Shown piece by piece: positions 52,406-60,026 of a stretch of DNA of 60,026 nt (position 1 is its first letter; every line of letters begins with the position of its first letter). Position numbers and translations under genes: made by a program. The notes below the pieces were generated by a model that was given only the letters and a program-made list of their open reading frames with translations, was not told where the DNA came from and made no database searches. The DNA lies in assembly GCA_013215055.1 (NCBI GenBank), contig JABSRQ010000024.1, positions 1 through 60,026 of the forward strand, read 5' to 3'. Source of the stretch: Pseudomonadales bacterium (GTDB lineage Bacteria; Pseudomonadota; Gammaproteobacteria; Pseudomonadales; DT-91).

Positions 52406-53662
52406 TTATTTAAGTGTGTAAATGCGGGCTTTAGCGACCATATTGCCGTCAATTTCCAGAATTTTGAAAGAAAATTCATTTAACTCAAACGTGGTATTGA
52501 CCCTGGGCAGAGATTCAAGCTGTTCTAAAACCAGACCGTTCAGGGTTTTAGCGGCTTCACTGGGGAATTCCCAACCGGTTGCTTTGGTAATATCACGTAA
52601 CGTGGCGGATCCTTGAATAATGTAGGAACCGTCTTCCTGTTCTTCGAAGTCATCGCTGTCTTCGGTGAGATTAGAGGTGAATTCGCCGACAATTTCTTCG
52701 AGGATATCTTCTAACGTGACCAGGCCCATGATAGAACCGTATTCATCCACAACAATTGCCATACGGCGTTTTTGTTTTTGAAAGTTCATCAGCTGTATAT
52801 GCAGGCCTGTGCCTTCGGGCGCAAATACAGGTTCTCTTAAAATAGCTCTAAAGGCTGCTTTGGTAAAAGAACCCATGGTGAGTAATTTACCCAGGCTGCG
52901 CATATGCAAGATGCCGATGATATTGTCGATATCATCTTCATAGACCGGCAAACGGGTAAATGCACATTCCTGTAGTTGGCGTAAGATGACCTCAACATCA
53001 TCGTTGATATTGATCGCATAGGTTTCAGCCTTGGGCACCATGATGTCTTCGATGGTGGCGTCTTCTAAATCCAGAATATTTAATAACATGCCTTGATGGC
53101 GATCGGGGATCAGGTCACCGGCTTCATCCACAATGCTGCGTAACTCGGCGACGCTGAGTTGATCATCGGGTTGTTTATTCGGGTTTAAGCCCAGCAGGCG
53201 CAGGATGAAATTGGTGATGTGATTAAGAAACCAGACAAAGGGTGTTAATAAAAATAACAGGACCTTTAACGGCCCTGAGGCCGGGAAAGCAAATTTTTCC
53301 GGATAAAAGGCGGCAAAGGTTTTGGGCGTGACTTCGGCAAATATCAGGATGACCAAGGTTAATACAACGGTAGCAATGGCGATGCCCGCATCACCAAAGA
53401 GGCGCATCGCAATCACCGTGGCGATGGAGGATGCGAGGATGTTAACCAGATTGTTGCCGATCAGAATCATGCCAATAAGACGCTCCGGTCGCTGTAATAA
53501 TTCGGCCGAGCGAATAGCCGCTTTATGTTTATTTTTACTGAGATGTTTCAGGCGATAGCGATTCAGCGACAACATGCTGGTCTCTGAGCCTGAGAAAAAA
53601 GCGGAAATAATGATGAGTAGAGCAATGCAGCCAAATAAGAGGCCAAGGGGCACGTCGTTCAA
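52406..53662 (-). CDS. yfjD: CNNM-CBS-CorC domain protein YfjD (CorB-like)
   Basis: 418 residues. Order: CNNM/DUF21 membrane domain (1-185, SGSETSMLSLNRYRLKHL near the start and AEVTPKTFA), two CBS domains (about 200-320; IMVPKAETYAI, FTRLPVYEDD) and a CorC_HlyC transporter-associated domain (about 340-415). Homologues bind ATP-Mg and are implicated in Mg/Co efflux or Mg homeostasis. It lies 104 bp downstream of ypjD on the same strand; this pair next to ffh is conserved in gammaproteobacteria. Confidence 0.9.
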   Translation of the reverse strand: MNDVPLGLLFGCIALLIIISAFFSGSETSMLSLNRYRLKHLSKNKHKAAIRSAELLQRPERLIGMILIGNNLVNILASSIATVIAMRLFGDAGIAIATVVLTLVILIFAEVTPKTFAAFYPEKFAFPASGPLKVLLFLLTPFVWFLNHITNFILRLLGLNPNKQPDDQLSVAELRSIVDEAGDLIPDRHQGMLLNILDLEDATIEDIMVPKAETYAININDDVEVILRQLQECAFTRLPVYEDDIDNIIGILHMRSLGKLLTMGSFTKAAFRAILREPVFAPEGTGLHIQLMNFQKQKRRMAIVVDEYGSIMGLVTLEDILEEIVGEFTSNLTEDSDDFEEQEDGSYIIQGSATLRDITKATGWEFPSEAAKTLNGLVLEQLESLPRVNTTFELNEFSFKILEIDGNMVAKARIYTLK

Positions 53663-53766
53663 GACAGGGGTACCAAGTAATTAATAAGACTTTCATCTTG
53701 CCGCAAGTCGGCGGCAGACGCAATATGTGAAGGGCTTTATAGCAAGAAATTAATGCTGGTGGGGTT

Positions 53767-54564
53767 TTATGGTCGCTGTAATAAAATTTCTAGCACAAAT
53801 TTTGAGCCAAAATAAGCCAGCATCAATGCCATAAAACCGATGAGTGTCCACTTCACCGCAACCGGGCCACGCCAGCCGCGTCGATGATGGCCCCATAATA
53901 AAACAGTGAATAAGACCCAGGCGATAAGAGATAATAGGGTTTTATGTACCAAATGCTGGGCAAACATATCATCGAGAAAAAGAAACCCTGAGGCGATGGC
54001 CAGGGTTAACATCACAGTACCTCCCAAGATAATGTCGAATAACAGGGTTTCCATCGTTTGCAGCGGCGGGAAATAGCGAAAGATGCCTTTGAAATTATGG
54101 CTACGTAATTGCTGCTCTTGTTTGCCCAGCAAGATGGCCTGCAGAGAGGCCAGCGTGATTAAGCTGTAGGCAATGATAGATAAAACAATATGGATGATTA
54201 AACCAGTCTCAGTAACAATTTTATCGGCACTGGGAGTCCACTGGGCTGCCGCAATGCTGATAGCGGCGAGGGGTAATAATAGCAGAACCAGGTTTTCAAC
54301 TTCCAGGCGGCGCAGATGGGCAATAAAACTGATGATGGCGATAACACAGAATATTAACGATGACACATTGATAATGCCCAGATGCAGAGCCTGGCCGGCA
54401 AACACCGTGTATTGAATAGTGATGATGTGTGCCAGAATCGCGGCAGAAAAAATCAGGCTAAAGGTTTTGTTATCGTGCACCGTGGCATTTTTCACCTGCT
54501 GTAAAAGGGTGAAAAAACCGAATAAATACAGACCTATCGCAGCTATGGCTCCAAGCATTTGCAT
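53767..54564 (-). CDS. ypjD: Inner-membrane protein YpjD (CcsA/cytochrome-c-assembly-like)
   Basis: 265 residues with eight hydrophobic helices, and family segments LIIHIVLSIIAYSLITLASLQAILLGKQEQQLR and the HLVHKTLLSLIAWVLFTVLLWGHHRRGWRGPVAVKWTL region with conserved His residues. It resembles the CcsA/CcmC haem-handling fold, but YpjD function is unknown (also called CorE, linked to Co/Mg tolerance with YfjD). Divergent from ffh. Confidence 0.88.
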   Translation of the reverse strand: MQMLGAIAAIGLYLFGFFTLLQQVKNATVHDNKTFSLIFSAAILAHIITIQYTVFAGQALHLGIINVSSLIFCVIAIISFIAHLRRLEVENLVLLLLPLAAISIAAAQWTPSADKIVTETGLIIHIVLSIIAYSLITLASLQAILLGKQEQQLRSHNFKGIFRYFPPLQTMETLLFDIILGGTVMLTLAIASGFLFLDDMFAQHLVHKTLLSLIAWVLFTVLLWGHHRRGWRGPVAVKWTLIGFMALMLAYFGSKFVLEILLQRP

Positions 54565-54834
54565 AAGTGAATCGAATCCTTGTTATTCTTCTTAGCTGTT
54601 CATATGCGTGTTTTTACTATAAAAAGCATGTGAATCAGTGAATTTAAACCTATAGCGCGCTATAAACCTAGCTCAATAGCTTAAGTGTCTTTATACTAGC
54701 GCGTCGAATTTTGTTATAGCTTCGGTTTTGCGTTAGGCACGTTATCGCTTTTTAGCCATAGTAACCCAAAGCAATGCCCTACAGAAGCGACAAATTCCCC
54801 ACTTTTGGTTTGCAGGTTTTTAAGAGTAGATACC
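54565..54834. other. Divergent promoter region between ypjD and ffh
   Basis: It contains TATACT at 54692-54697 followed by the GC-rich AGCGCG, a likely -10 for ffh although the -35 is weak; the resulting leader would be about 130 nt. No reading frame of note. Confidence 0.45.
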
Positions 54835-56250
54835 ATGTTTGATAATTTAACGGAACGCCTGTCGGTTACGCTTAAATCGGTTACCGGTCAGGCTAGGCTC
54901 AGCGAAGATAATATCAAAGGCGCACTACGTGATGTACGTATGGCGTTATTGGAGGCGGATGTTGCCTTAACCGTTGTGACCGGTTTTGTTGAAAAAGTTA
55001 AAGAACGTGCGGTTGGCAAGGAAGTATTAAGCAGCTTAAGCCCAGGCCAGGCCTTTGTTAAAATTGTTCAAGACGAACTTGAAGAGGTTTTAGGTAAAGA
55101 AATTGTTGGCCTGCAATTTAATCAGCAGCCTCCGGCGGTTATTTTACTGGCGGGTTTGCAAGGTGCGGGTAAAACCACCACGGTTGCCAAACTGGCTAAA
55201 TACCTGAAACAGTTTGAAAGAAAGTCGGTGATGGTGGTTTCCACCGATGTCTACAGACCAGCGGCAATCAAGCAGTTAGAAACCTTGGCTGCAGAAGTGG
55301 ATGTGACATTTTTCCCATCCGATATTTCACAAAAACCTGTGGATATCGCCACCGCAGCGATTAAAGAAGCCAAAATCAAATTCTGCGATGTGGTGATTGT
55401 TGATACCGCAGGTCGTTTAGCCATCGACGAAGCCATGATGGCCGAGATCAAAGACTTACACGCGGCGATAAAACCGGCTGAAACCTTATTTGTGGTTGAT
55501 GCAATGACCGGGCAAGATGCGGCAAACACCGCCAAAGCCTTTGGTGATGCGCTGCCATTAACCGGTGTGATCTTAACCAAAACCGATGCTGATTCACGTG
55601 GTGGTGCGGCATTATCGGTGCGTACAATCACCGGTAAACCGATTAAATTCATGGGTGTGGGTGAAAAAACCGATGCGCTAGAGCCTTTCCATCCAGACCG
55701 GATTGCCTCACGTATTCTGGGCATGGGTGATGTTCTTTCCTTGATTGAACAAGCCGAGCAAAAGCTGGATAAGAAAAAGGCAGAAAAATTAGCCAAGAAA
55801 ATCTCCAAAGGTAAAAAGTTTGATTTGGAAGATTTCCGTGATCAGCTGCAGCAAATGAAAAATATGGGTGGCATGGGCTCCATGTTGGAGAAAATGCCGG
55901 GTATGGCGGGTATGGCCGCAGCTGCGCAAGAACAGGTAGACGGCAAGATGTTTGTACAGATGGAAGCGATGATCGATTCCATGACGCCACTTGAACGTCG
56001 CAAGCCCGAACTGTTAAACGGTTCACGTAAGCGTCGTATCACGCAAGGTTCGGGTACCCAGTTACAAGATTTAAATCGTCTGATTAAACAGCATAAACAA
56101 ATGCAGAAGATGATGAAGAAGCTGACCAAAAAAGGCGGCATGCAGAATATGATGCGCGGCATGCAAGGCATGATGGGCAAAGGTGGCATGCCACCAGGTA
56201 TGGGCGGAATGCCTGGTTTACCACCGGGTTTAGGTGGTGGCAAACGCTAA
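54835..56250 (+). CDS. ffh: Signal recognition particle protein Ffh (SRP54)
   Basis: 471 residues. N domain (1-90), G domain with GTPase motifs GLQGAGKTTTVAKLAK (G1), DTAGRL (G3) and TKTDADSRGG (G4/DARGG), then the methionine-rich M domain (about 325-471) that binds 4.5S RNA and signal peptides. The Met-rich tail (MMRGMQGMMGKGGMPPGM...) is longer and more repetitive than in E. coli. ATG 54835 (MFDNLTERLS) matches the family start and has AAGAG upstream; a longer reading frame begins at 54805. Confidence 0.95.
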   Translation: MFDNLTERLSVTLKSVTGQARLSEDNIKGALRDVRMALLEADVALTVVTGFVEKVKERAVGKEVLSSLSPGQAFVKIVQDELEEVLGKEIVGLQFNQQPPAVILLAGLQGAGKTTTVAKLAKYLKQFERKSVMVVSTDVYRPAAIKQLETLAAEVDVTFFPSDISQKPVDIATAAIKEAKIKFCDVVIVDTAGRLAIDEAMMAEIKDLHAAIKPAETLFVVDAMTGQDAANTAKAFGDALPLTGVILTKTDADSRGGAALSVRTITGKPIKFMGVGEKTDALEPFHPDRIASRILGMGDVLSLIEQAEQKLDKKKAEKLAKKISKGKKFDLEDFRDQLQQMKNMGGMGSMLEKMPGMAGMAAAAQEQVDGKMFVQMEAMIDSMTPLERRKPELLNGSRKRRITQGSGTQLQDLNRLIKQHKQMQKMMKKLTKKGGMQNMMRGMQGMMGKGGMPPGMGGMPGLPPGLGGGKR

Positions 56251-56260
56251 AAAAGTATAG

Positions 56261-56288
56261 GCGGGGCTTTCTCTTTTTCCCGCTTTTT
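56261..56288 (+). terminator. Terminator after ffh
   Basis: Stem GCGGG / CCCGC (56261-56265, 56279-56283) followed by five T. Confidence 0.7.
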
Positions 56289-56322
56289 AGCACCAGATGT
56301 ACTTGGGGCTAAAACGATTCAA

Positions 56323-56346
56323 TCATCTATTTTGTTAAATAGATGA
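56323..56346. other. Perfect hairpin between ffh and rpsP
   Basis: A 10-bp stem TCATCTATTT / AAATAGATGA with a four-base loop TGTT. It is not followed by T on the plus strand. It lies upstream of the likely rpsP promoter, so a role as a leader element is unlikely; it could be a processing site or a regulator-binding dyad. Confidence 0.5.
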
Positions 56347-56354
56347 AAAAGGGG

Positions 56355-56421
56355 TTTCAAAAGGCCTGCGATTTTCGTAGACTATCGCGCCTGAAAATGG
56401 GGTTATTTTTTAACCCATTTC
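56355..56421 (+). promoter_or_regulatory. Possible rpsP operon promoter and 5' leader hairpin
   Basis: TTTCAA (56355-56360) and TAGACT (56378-56383) are 17 bp apart, followed by ATCGCGCC. The hexamers are only moderate. At the predicted 5' end a hairpin AAATGGG(G)TTA / TAACCCATTT (56395-56421) forms, leaving an 80-nt leader before rpsP. Confidence 0.4.
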
Positions 56422-56502
56422 TTAGATTTTGACGCTGCTATGAGGTTTGAATTCATAGTGGTATTTAAATTGATAACATGAATTATTTGGCGGAATTTAC
56501 GC

Positions 56503-56751
56503 ATGGTTACAATTCGTTTAGCACGTGGCGGCTCTAAAAAACGTCCTTTTTATCACATCACTGTAGCTGATAGCCGCAGATCTCGTGATGGTCGTTACAT
56601 CGAGCGTCTGGGTTTCTTCAACCCAATCGCACGTGGTCAAGAAGAAAAGTTACGTTTAGATAGCGAACGTTTAAATCACTGGGTGTCTCAAGGCGCACAG
56701 TTATCTGATCGTGTTGCTAAGTTAGTTAAAGACGTACAAGCTGCAGCTTAA
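56503..56751 (+). CDS. rpsP: 30S ribosomal protein S16
   Basis: 82 residues, standard for bS16, with the whole family sequence [25 protein letters not shown]...[11 protein letters not shown]. It binds 16S rRNA early in 30S assembly. First gene of rpsP-rimM-trmD-rplS; the next gene begins 54 bp downstream. Confidence 0.98.
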   Translation: MVTIRLARGGSKKRPFYHITVADSRRSRDGRYIERLGFFNPIARGQEEKLRLDSERLNHWVSQGAQLSDRVAKLVKDVQAAA

Positions 56752-56805
56752 GCCTGAAGATTAAGACGTTGCAAATGGTATTAATTGTCAATAAGTGGAT
56801 ACACC

Positions 56806-57381
56806 GTGTCTGACACCTATTTAGTTATTGGCCACACTTGCGGCATCTATGGTTTGAAAGGTTGGGTGAAGGTGAAATCCTTTACTGAGCCCGATAACAA
56901 TTTTTTGGCCTATAAAGAGTGTTTTATCTGTACCGCTAGTAGTTATAGCTCTCCGAATCCATCCTGGCAGCCAGCCAAGATCGATAACGGAAAAGTACAT
57001 GGTAAAGGTCTCGTTGCCAAGTTTGCAGGTTTTGCAGATAGAACCGCGGTAGAGAAGTTTGGAAAATTCTTTGTAGCGATAAAACAGTCTGAATTACCTG
57101 AGTTGAAAGAAGAAGAGTACTACTGGCACCAGCTGGAAGGGCTTGAGGTTTGGGTGGTTAATCCCACACAGGCTGAATCGGACAATAAAGCGCAAGAAAG
57201 AGTGCTACTGGGTAAAGTACATCATCTACTGGAAACAGGTTCAAATGATGTGTTGGTAGTGCAAGCCAGCGAAGGCAGTTTAGATGATAAGGAGCGTTTG
57301 CTACCTTACCGGCCTGAAGTGGTATTAAGCGTCGATCTTAAATCGGCTTCTATGGAAGTGGATTGGGATACTGAGTTCTAG
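56806..57381 (+). CDS. rimM: 16S rRNA processing protein RimM
   Basis: 191 residues: N-terminal RimM domain (YLVIGHTCGIYGLKGWVKVKSFTEPDNNF) and C-terminal PRC-barrel (about 105-190, with EEEYYWHQLEGLEV and LLPYRPEVVLSVDL). It aids maturation of the 3' domain of 16S rRNA near S19/S13. The GTG at 56806 gives MSDTYLVIGHTCG and has AAGTGGA upstream; a TTG at 56785 is a weaker alternative. The middle contains an insert of about 15 residues (SYSSPNPSWQ) before KIDNGKVHGKG. Confidence 0.93.
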   Translation: MSDTYLVIGHTCGIYGLKGWVKVKSFTEPDNNFLAYKECFICTASSYSSPNPSWQPAKIDNGKVHGKGLVAKFAGFADRTAVEKFGKFFVAIKQSELPELKEEEYYWHQLEGLEVWVVNPTQAESDNKAQERVLLGKVHHLLETGSNDVLVVQASEGSLDDKERLLPYRPEVVLSVDLKSASMEVDWDTEF

Positions 57382-57432
57382 TTTGGCCTTTTTGCTGACT
57401 AAAAACTTAATATCTGATAAGAGCGTCTTAAT

Positions 57433-58206
57433 ATGAAATTTTCTGTTGTTACCTTGTTTCCACAGATGTTTGATGCCATCACCGCATACGGTGTGACATC
57501 AAGAGCGGTGAAAAGAGGTTTACTGGAAGTTTCAATGGTGAATCCAAGGGATTTTACCGAAGATAAACATCGTACCGTGGATGACCGCTCTTATGGCGGT
57601 GGCCCGGGTATGGTAATGATGGTTGAGCCAATGAAAAAGGCCATCCATCAGGCAAAAACGCAGTTGACCGATAGTAATAAAGAGTTAACAGAAGTTGCGG
57701 CCTCTTTTAAAGTGATTTACCTGTCCCCACAAGGGGCAGCTCTGACACAGGCCAAAGCAAAGGAACTTGCACAACTTTCGGCAGTGGTATTGATAGCCGG
57801 GCGTTATGAAGGTCTTGATCAGCGTTTAATCGACGCTGTGGTAGACGAAGAAATCTCCATCGGTGACTTTGTGGTCTCCGGTGGGGAGTTACCGGCAATG
57901 GTATTGATTGATGCTGTTGCCCGGTGTTTGCCTGATGTATTAGGGCACAACTTGAGTGCTGAAGAAGATTCGTTTTCTGCGGGATTGTTAGATCACCCAC
58001 ATTATACGCGCCCTGTTCAGCATGATGACGGTTCAGTGCCTGATGTATTGCTCAGTGGAAATCATGAGCATATACGTGTTTGGCGCTTAAAGCAGTCGCT
58101 GGGACAAACGTGGTTAAAGCGTCCAGACCTGCTGAAAGAGAAGACCCTGACCGATGAAGAGCAGCGATTACTGGCTGAATTTCAAATGGAATGGCAATCG
58201 AATTAA
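57433..58206 (+). CDS. trmD: tRNA (guanine(37)-N1)-methyltransferase TrmD
   Basis: 257 residues. The SPOUT knot motifs are present: [27 protein letters not shown] AGRYEG segment, [18 protein letters not shown], and the conserved [16 protein letters not shown] in the flexible lid, including the catalytic Asp. It methylates N1 of G37 in tRNAs with a G36 to prevent frameshifting. Third gene of the operon. Confidence 0.97.
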   Translation: MKFSVVTLFPQMFDAITAYGVTSRAVKRGLLEVSMVNPRDFTEDKHRTVDDRSYGGGPGMVMMVEPMKKAIHQAKTQLTDSNKELTEVAASFKVIYLSPQGAALTQAKAKELAQLSAVVLIAGRYEGLDQRLIDAVVDEEISIGDFVVSGGELPAMVLIDAVARCLPDVLGHNLSAEEDSFSAGLLDHPHYTRPVQHDDGSVPDVLLSGNHEHIRVWRLKQSLGQTWLKRPDLLKEKTLTDEEQRLLAEFQMEWQSN

Positions 58207-58241
58207 TTATTAGCTACGCGTGAGCGTACTAGGAGAATGCA

Positions 58242-58607
58242 ATGAGCAAGAATAAAATTATTGCTGCTATTGAAGAAGCACAAATGACTAAAGTACTACC
58301 TGAGTTCGGCCCAGGTGATACTATCGTTGTTCAAGTTAAAGTAAAAGAAGGCGACCGTGAGCGTTTACAGGCTTATGAAGGTGTTGTTTTAGCCGTACGT
58401 AACCGTGGTTTAAACTCTGCGTTCACCGTACGTAAAACCTCTCACGGTATCGGTGTTGAGCGTACTTTCCAAACTTACAGCAAAGTTGTTGATAGTATTG
58501 AAGTGAAACGTCGTGGTGTTGTTCGTCAAGCGAAACTGTACTACTTGCGTGAACTTACTGGTAAGGCTGCACGTATCAAAGAAAAATTGGCTAAAAAAGC
58601 GAAATAG
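58242..58607 (+). CDS. rplS: 50S ribosomal protein L19
   Basis: 121 residues, standard for bL19: [16 protein letters not shown] near the start, [25 protein letters not shown] and the basic C-terminus [20 protein letters not shown]. It sits at the 30S-50S interface. A strong AGGAG precedes the ATG. Last gene of the operon, followed by a strong terminator. Confidence 0.98.
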   Translation: MSKNKIIAAIEEAQMTKVLPEFGPGDTIVVQVKVKEGDRERLQAYEGVVLAVRNRGLNSAFTVRKTSHGIGVERTFQTYSKVVDSIEVKRRGVVRQAKLYYLRELTGKAARIKEKLAKKAK

Positions 58608-58624
58608 ATTTTTTAGTTTCAATA

Positions 58625-58653
58625 AAAAAGGCGCCTTGTGCGCCTTTTTTTTT
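58625..58653 (+). terminator. Rho-independent terminator of the rpsP-rplS operon
   Basis: An 11-bp stem AAAAAAGGCGC / GCGCCTTTTTT with a five-base loop and nine T at the end. Confidence 0.9.
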
Positions 58654-58680
58654 GCCTGTAAAAATAGACCGAGCTTTCAT

Positions 58681-58691
58681 CTATACTTTTG
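58681..58691 (+). promoter_or_regulatory. RpoS-like -10 element upstream of the decayed oxygenase gene
   Basis: TCTATACTTTTG lies about 40 bp before the ATG at 58721. It shares CTATACTT with the sigma-S -10 consensus. It suggests the pseudogene once had its own promoter. Confidence 0.35.
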
Positions 58692-58720
58692 ATAACTAAA
58701 TCAGCAAATGATTAACGACT

Positions 58721-59424
58721 ATGACGTTACATTTTCCACAGCGTTATGAAGCGGGAAGACAAATTGAAGAAGACCCGGTTATTTATGTATTTGATTAATT
58801 TCTCAATGCAGGAGAATGTAAACACTAGATAGATATTTCATTATCTGGCGTGAAGCGCTCAACCGTTAGTGCGGCGAAAGGTGGGGTAAAGCATGACAGC
58901 AGAACCAGTGACACACATTGGTTTAGCATAATGAGACAGATTTCACCCTGACGATATGCCAACGCATCAGTGAACTAGTAGAAATCCCTTTGACACATGC
59001 CGAACAACTTCAGATTATTCATTATAGTGAAAATCAGGAATACCGCGCCCATTATGATGCCTGGGATCTAGATACCGAACATGGAAAACGATGCACCCAG
59101 CGGGGAGGCCAGCGTTTACTTACCTGCCTGGGGTACCTGAATAAAGTACAGGCAGGCGGTGGTACGGGTTTCCCTAAGCTGGATTTAGAAGTGAGGCCTA
59201 AGGTGGGGCGAATGATTGTCTTGCATAATTGCAGGGAAGCAAGCAATAGCATTCATCGGTTAACCCTGCATAGTGGTTTATCAGTGCAGGAATGTGAAAA
59301 GTGGGCATTTAATTTGTGGGTCATGGAGCGCCCGCTGCGCTTAACAGCAGGCGTGATGTATAAAACCGAAGGATTTAAAAGAGTGATTGAAAAATCACGA
59401 TTAAAACACTGTTCAGTATATTAA
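58721..59424 (+). pseudogene. Prolyl-4-hydroxylase-type 2OG-Fe(II) oxygenase, decayed
   Basis: The ATG at 58721 opens 25 codons (MTLHFPQRYEAG...), then TAA at 58796 and TAG at 58826 interrupt the frame. Between and after them the same frame continues as FLNAGECKH and SRTSDTHWF, typical of the P4H N-terminal region. Around 58926 the frame shifts by one base: the next frame reads HNETDFTLTICQRISELVEIPLTHAEQLQIIHYSE, then H-Y-D (iron site H-x-D) and a C-terminal SIHRLTLHSGL. One deletion and two nonsense changes restore a protein of about 234 residues. An intact second 2OG oxygenase of this broad type is at 35436-36065. Confidence 0.85.
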
Positions 59425-60026
59425 TTAACGGTCACATGAATGGTTTTATACTGGCTATAAAGCCCATCGCTATCGTAGGACGCTAACATCACTTCATAAT
59501 CCCCCGGTTCAAGATTTTTGATCTGATAATCACTGGTTTGTGCATCGGTAATGATCTCTGAATAATAAAGAGTGTCTCCATCTTTTTTGTATTGAATTTC
59601 ATAGCCTCCTATATCATAAAGCTCCAGGTTTTCACCATTCTCCCTGGCATCTGGAATATGCCAGCTTAAAGTCAGGCTGCCAGGTTCTGCCGTAGCTGCT
59701 GCCGCCGCTTCAGCCGCAGCAACTGCCGCCGCTTCAGCCGCAGCAACTGCCGCAGCTTCAGCAGCTTCAGCAGCAGCAACTGCCGCAGCTTCAGCAGCAG
59801 CAACTTCAGCCGCAGCAACTGCCGCAGCTTCAGCCGCAGCTTCAGCCGCAGCAACTTCAGCCGCAGCAACTGCCGCAGCTGCAGCCGCAGCTTCAGCCGC
59901 AGCAACTTCAGCCGCAGCAACTGCCGCAGCTTCAGCCGCAGCTTCAGCCGCAGCAACTTCAGCCGCAGCAACTGCCGCAGCTTCAGCCGCAGCTTCAGCC
60001 GCAGCAACTTCAGCCGCAGCAACTGC
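59421..60026 (-). CDS. Ala-rich repeat protein with C-terminal fibronectin-III-like domain (5' end outside window)
   Basis: On the minus strand a single frame is open for 202 codons from the window edge to TAA at 59421. The upstream part (60026 to about 59690) encodes an Ala/Glu/Val repeat with unit AVAAAEVAAAEAAAEAA; the C-terminal 90 residues look like a fibronectin type III domain (SLTLSWHIPDA, GGYEIQYKKDGDT, YQIKNLEPGDYEVML, SDGLYSQYK). The Ala-rich region resembles a helical spacer; FnIII suggests a surface or secreted protein. The leucine-rich reading of the same DNA at 59672-60022 is a shadow in another frame. The gene overlaps the decayed oxygenase by 4 bp, tail to tail. Confidence 0.8.
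   Translation of the reverse strand, partial: AVAAAEVAAAEAAAEAAAVAAAEVAAAEAAAEAAAVAAAEVAAAEAAAAAAAVAAAEVAAAEAAAEAAAVAAAEVAAAEAAAVAAAEAAEAAAVAAAEAAAVAAAEAAAAATAEPGSLTLSWHIPDARENGENLELYDIGGYEIQYKKDGDTLYYSEIITDAQTSDYQIKNLEPGDYEVMLASYDSDGLYSQYKTIHVTVN
59815..60026 (-). repeat. 51-bp tandem repeat array, about four copies
   Basis: The motif GCAACTGCC recurs at 59815, 59866, 59917, 59968 and 60019, exactly 51 bp apart, with a nearly identical unit between. Each unit encodes 17 residues (AVAAAEVAAAEAAAEAA). Further left (59695-59815) related but shorter 12-15 bp units are seen. The array continues past the window edge. Confidence 0.9.

Noticed and set aside
55251..56293. Several long minus-strand reading frames opposite ffh
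   Set aside because: They mirror the Met/Gly-rich and GTPase codons of ffh and have no independent signals.
59672..60022. Leucine/arginine-rich 116-residue reading frame on the minus strand
   Set aside because: It is the Ala-rich repeat read in a different frame; the Ala/Glu/Val frame continues into a clear FnIII-like domain and a proper stop at 59421, while this one does not.
59695..60026. Possible CRISPR-like repeat array
   Set aside because: Repeats are contiguous with no unique spacers and are in frame with a protein; it is a coding tandem repeat.

Overview
The window looks like chromosomal DNA of an aerobic, probably marine gammaproteobacterium. Evidence: the yibN-grxC-secB order, the ypjD-yfjD / ffh / rpsP-rimM-trmD-rplS block, two-membrane features (porin, TonB receptors, lipoproteins, RND pumps), and moderate-to-low GC. 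The many hybrid histidine kinases, lipid/steroid-type enzymes and 2-oxoglutarate oxygenases remind me of the Cellvibrionales/Spongiibacteraceae, but the assignment is an inference from gene content only.

Layout. 1-2.5 kb: end of a porin-like barrel, a YbaK-type deacylase and yibN-grxC-secB. 2.5-10.3 kb: a TonB-dependent receptor between two large hybrid histidine kinases. 10.3-19.5 kb: tRNA-Lys, a double CDGSH protein, hisC, small envelope proteins, trmL, a steroid 5-alpha-reductase-like membrane protein, a third hybrid kinase and rlmA. 19.6-26 kb: a CusCBA-type metal efflux operon led by a small Cys-rich exported protein. 26-38.9 kb: mixed housekeeping and envelope genes, including a trypsin-like protease with a GlyGly-CTERM tail, folX, rimO, an MscS channel, a phosphoesterase/PhyH pair, a second YbaK paralogue and two orphan lipoproteins. 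39-41.5 kb: a relic zone with remains of three transposable elements around a LuxR-type AHL receptor that has no luxI nearby. 41.6-43.3 kb: pseudouridine synthase and trmJ. 43.4-49.4 kb: an apparently Fur-controlled iron operon (DUF4856 lipoprotein, imelysin-like lipoprotein, FecA-like receptor, sterol-desaturase-family enzyme). Divergent from it is an exported ketosteroid-isomerase-like protein. 50-54.6 kb: an MMPL/RND transporter, yfjD and ypjD. 54.8-58.7 kb: ffh and the rpsP-rimM-trmD-rplS operon. 58.7-60 kb: a decayed prolyl-hydroxylase-like gene and the 3' end of a gene for an Ala-rich repeat protein with a fibronectin-III-like tail.

How genes fit together. The iron operon is the best-supported system: a Fur-box-like site lies between good -35 and -10 hexamers upstream of four co-directional genes. 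The metal efflux genes overlap and clearly form one tripartite pump. The steroid-like enzymes (5-alpha-reductase-like, ketosteroid-isomerase-like, sterol desaturase family) are dispersed, and a shared pathway is only a hypothesis. A -10-type motif resembling RpoS promoters recurs upstream of several stand-alone genes. No CRISPR array, rRNA operon, prophage or replication origin was seen.
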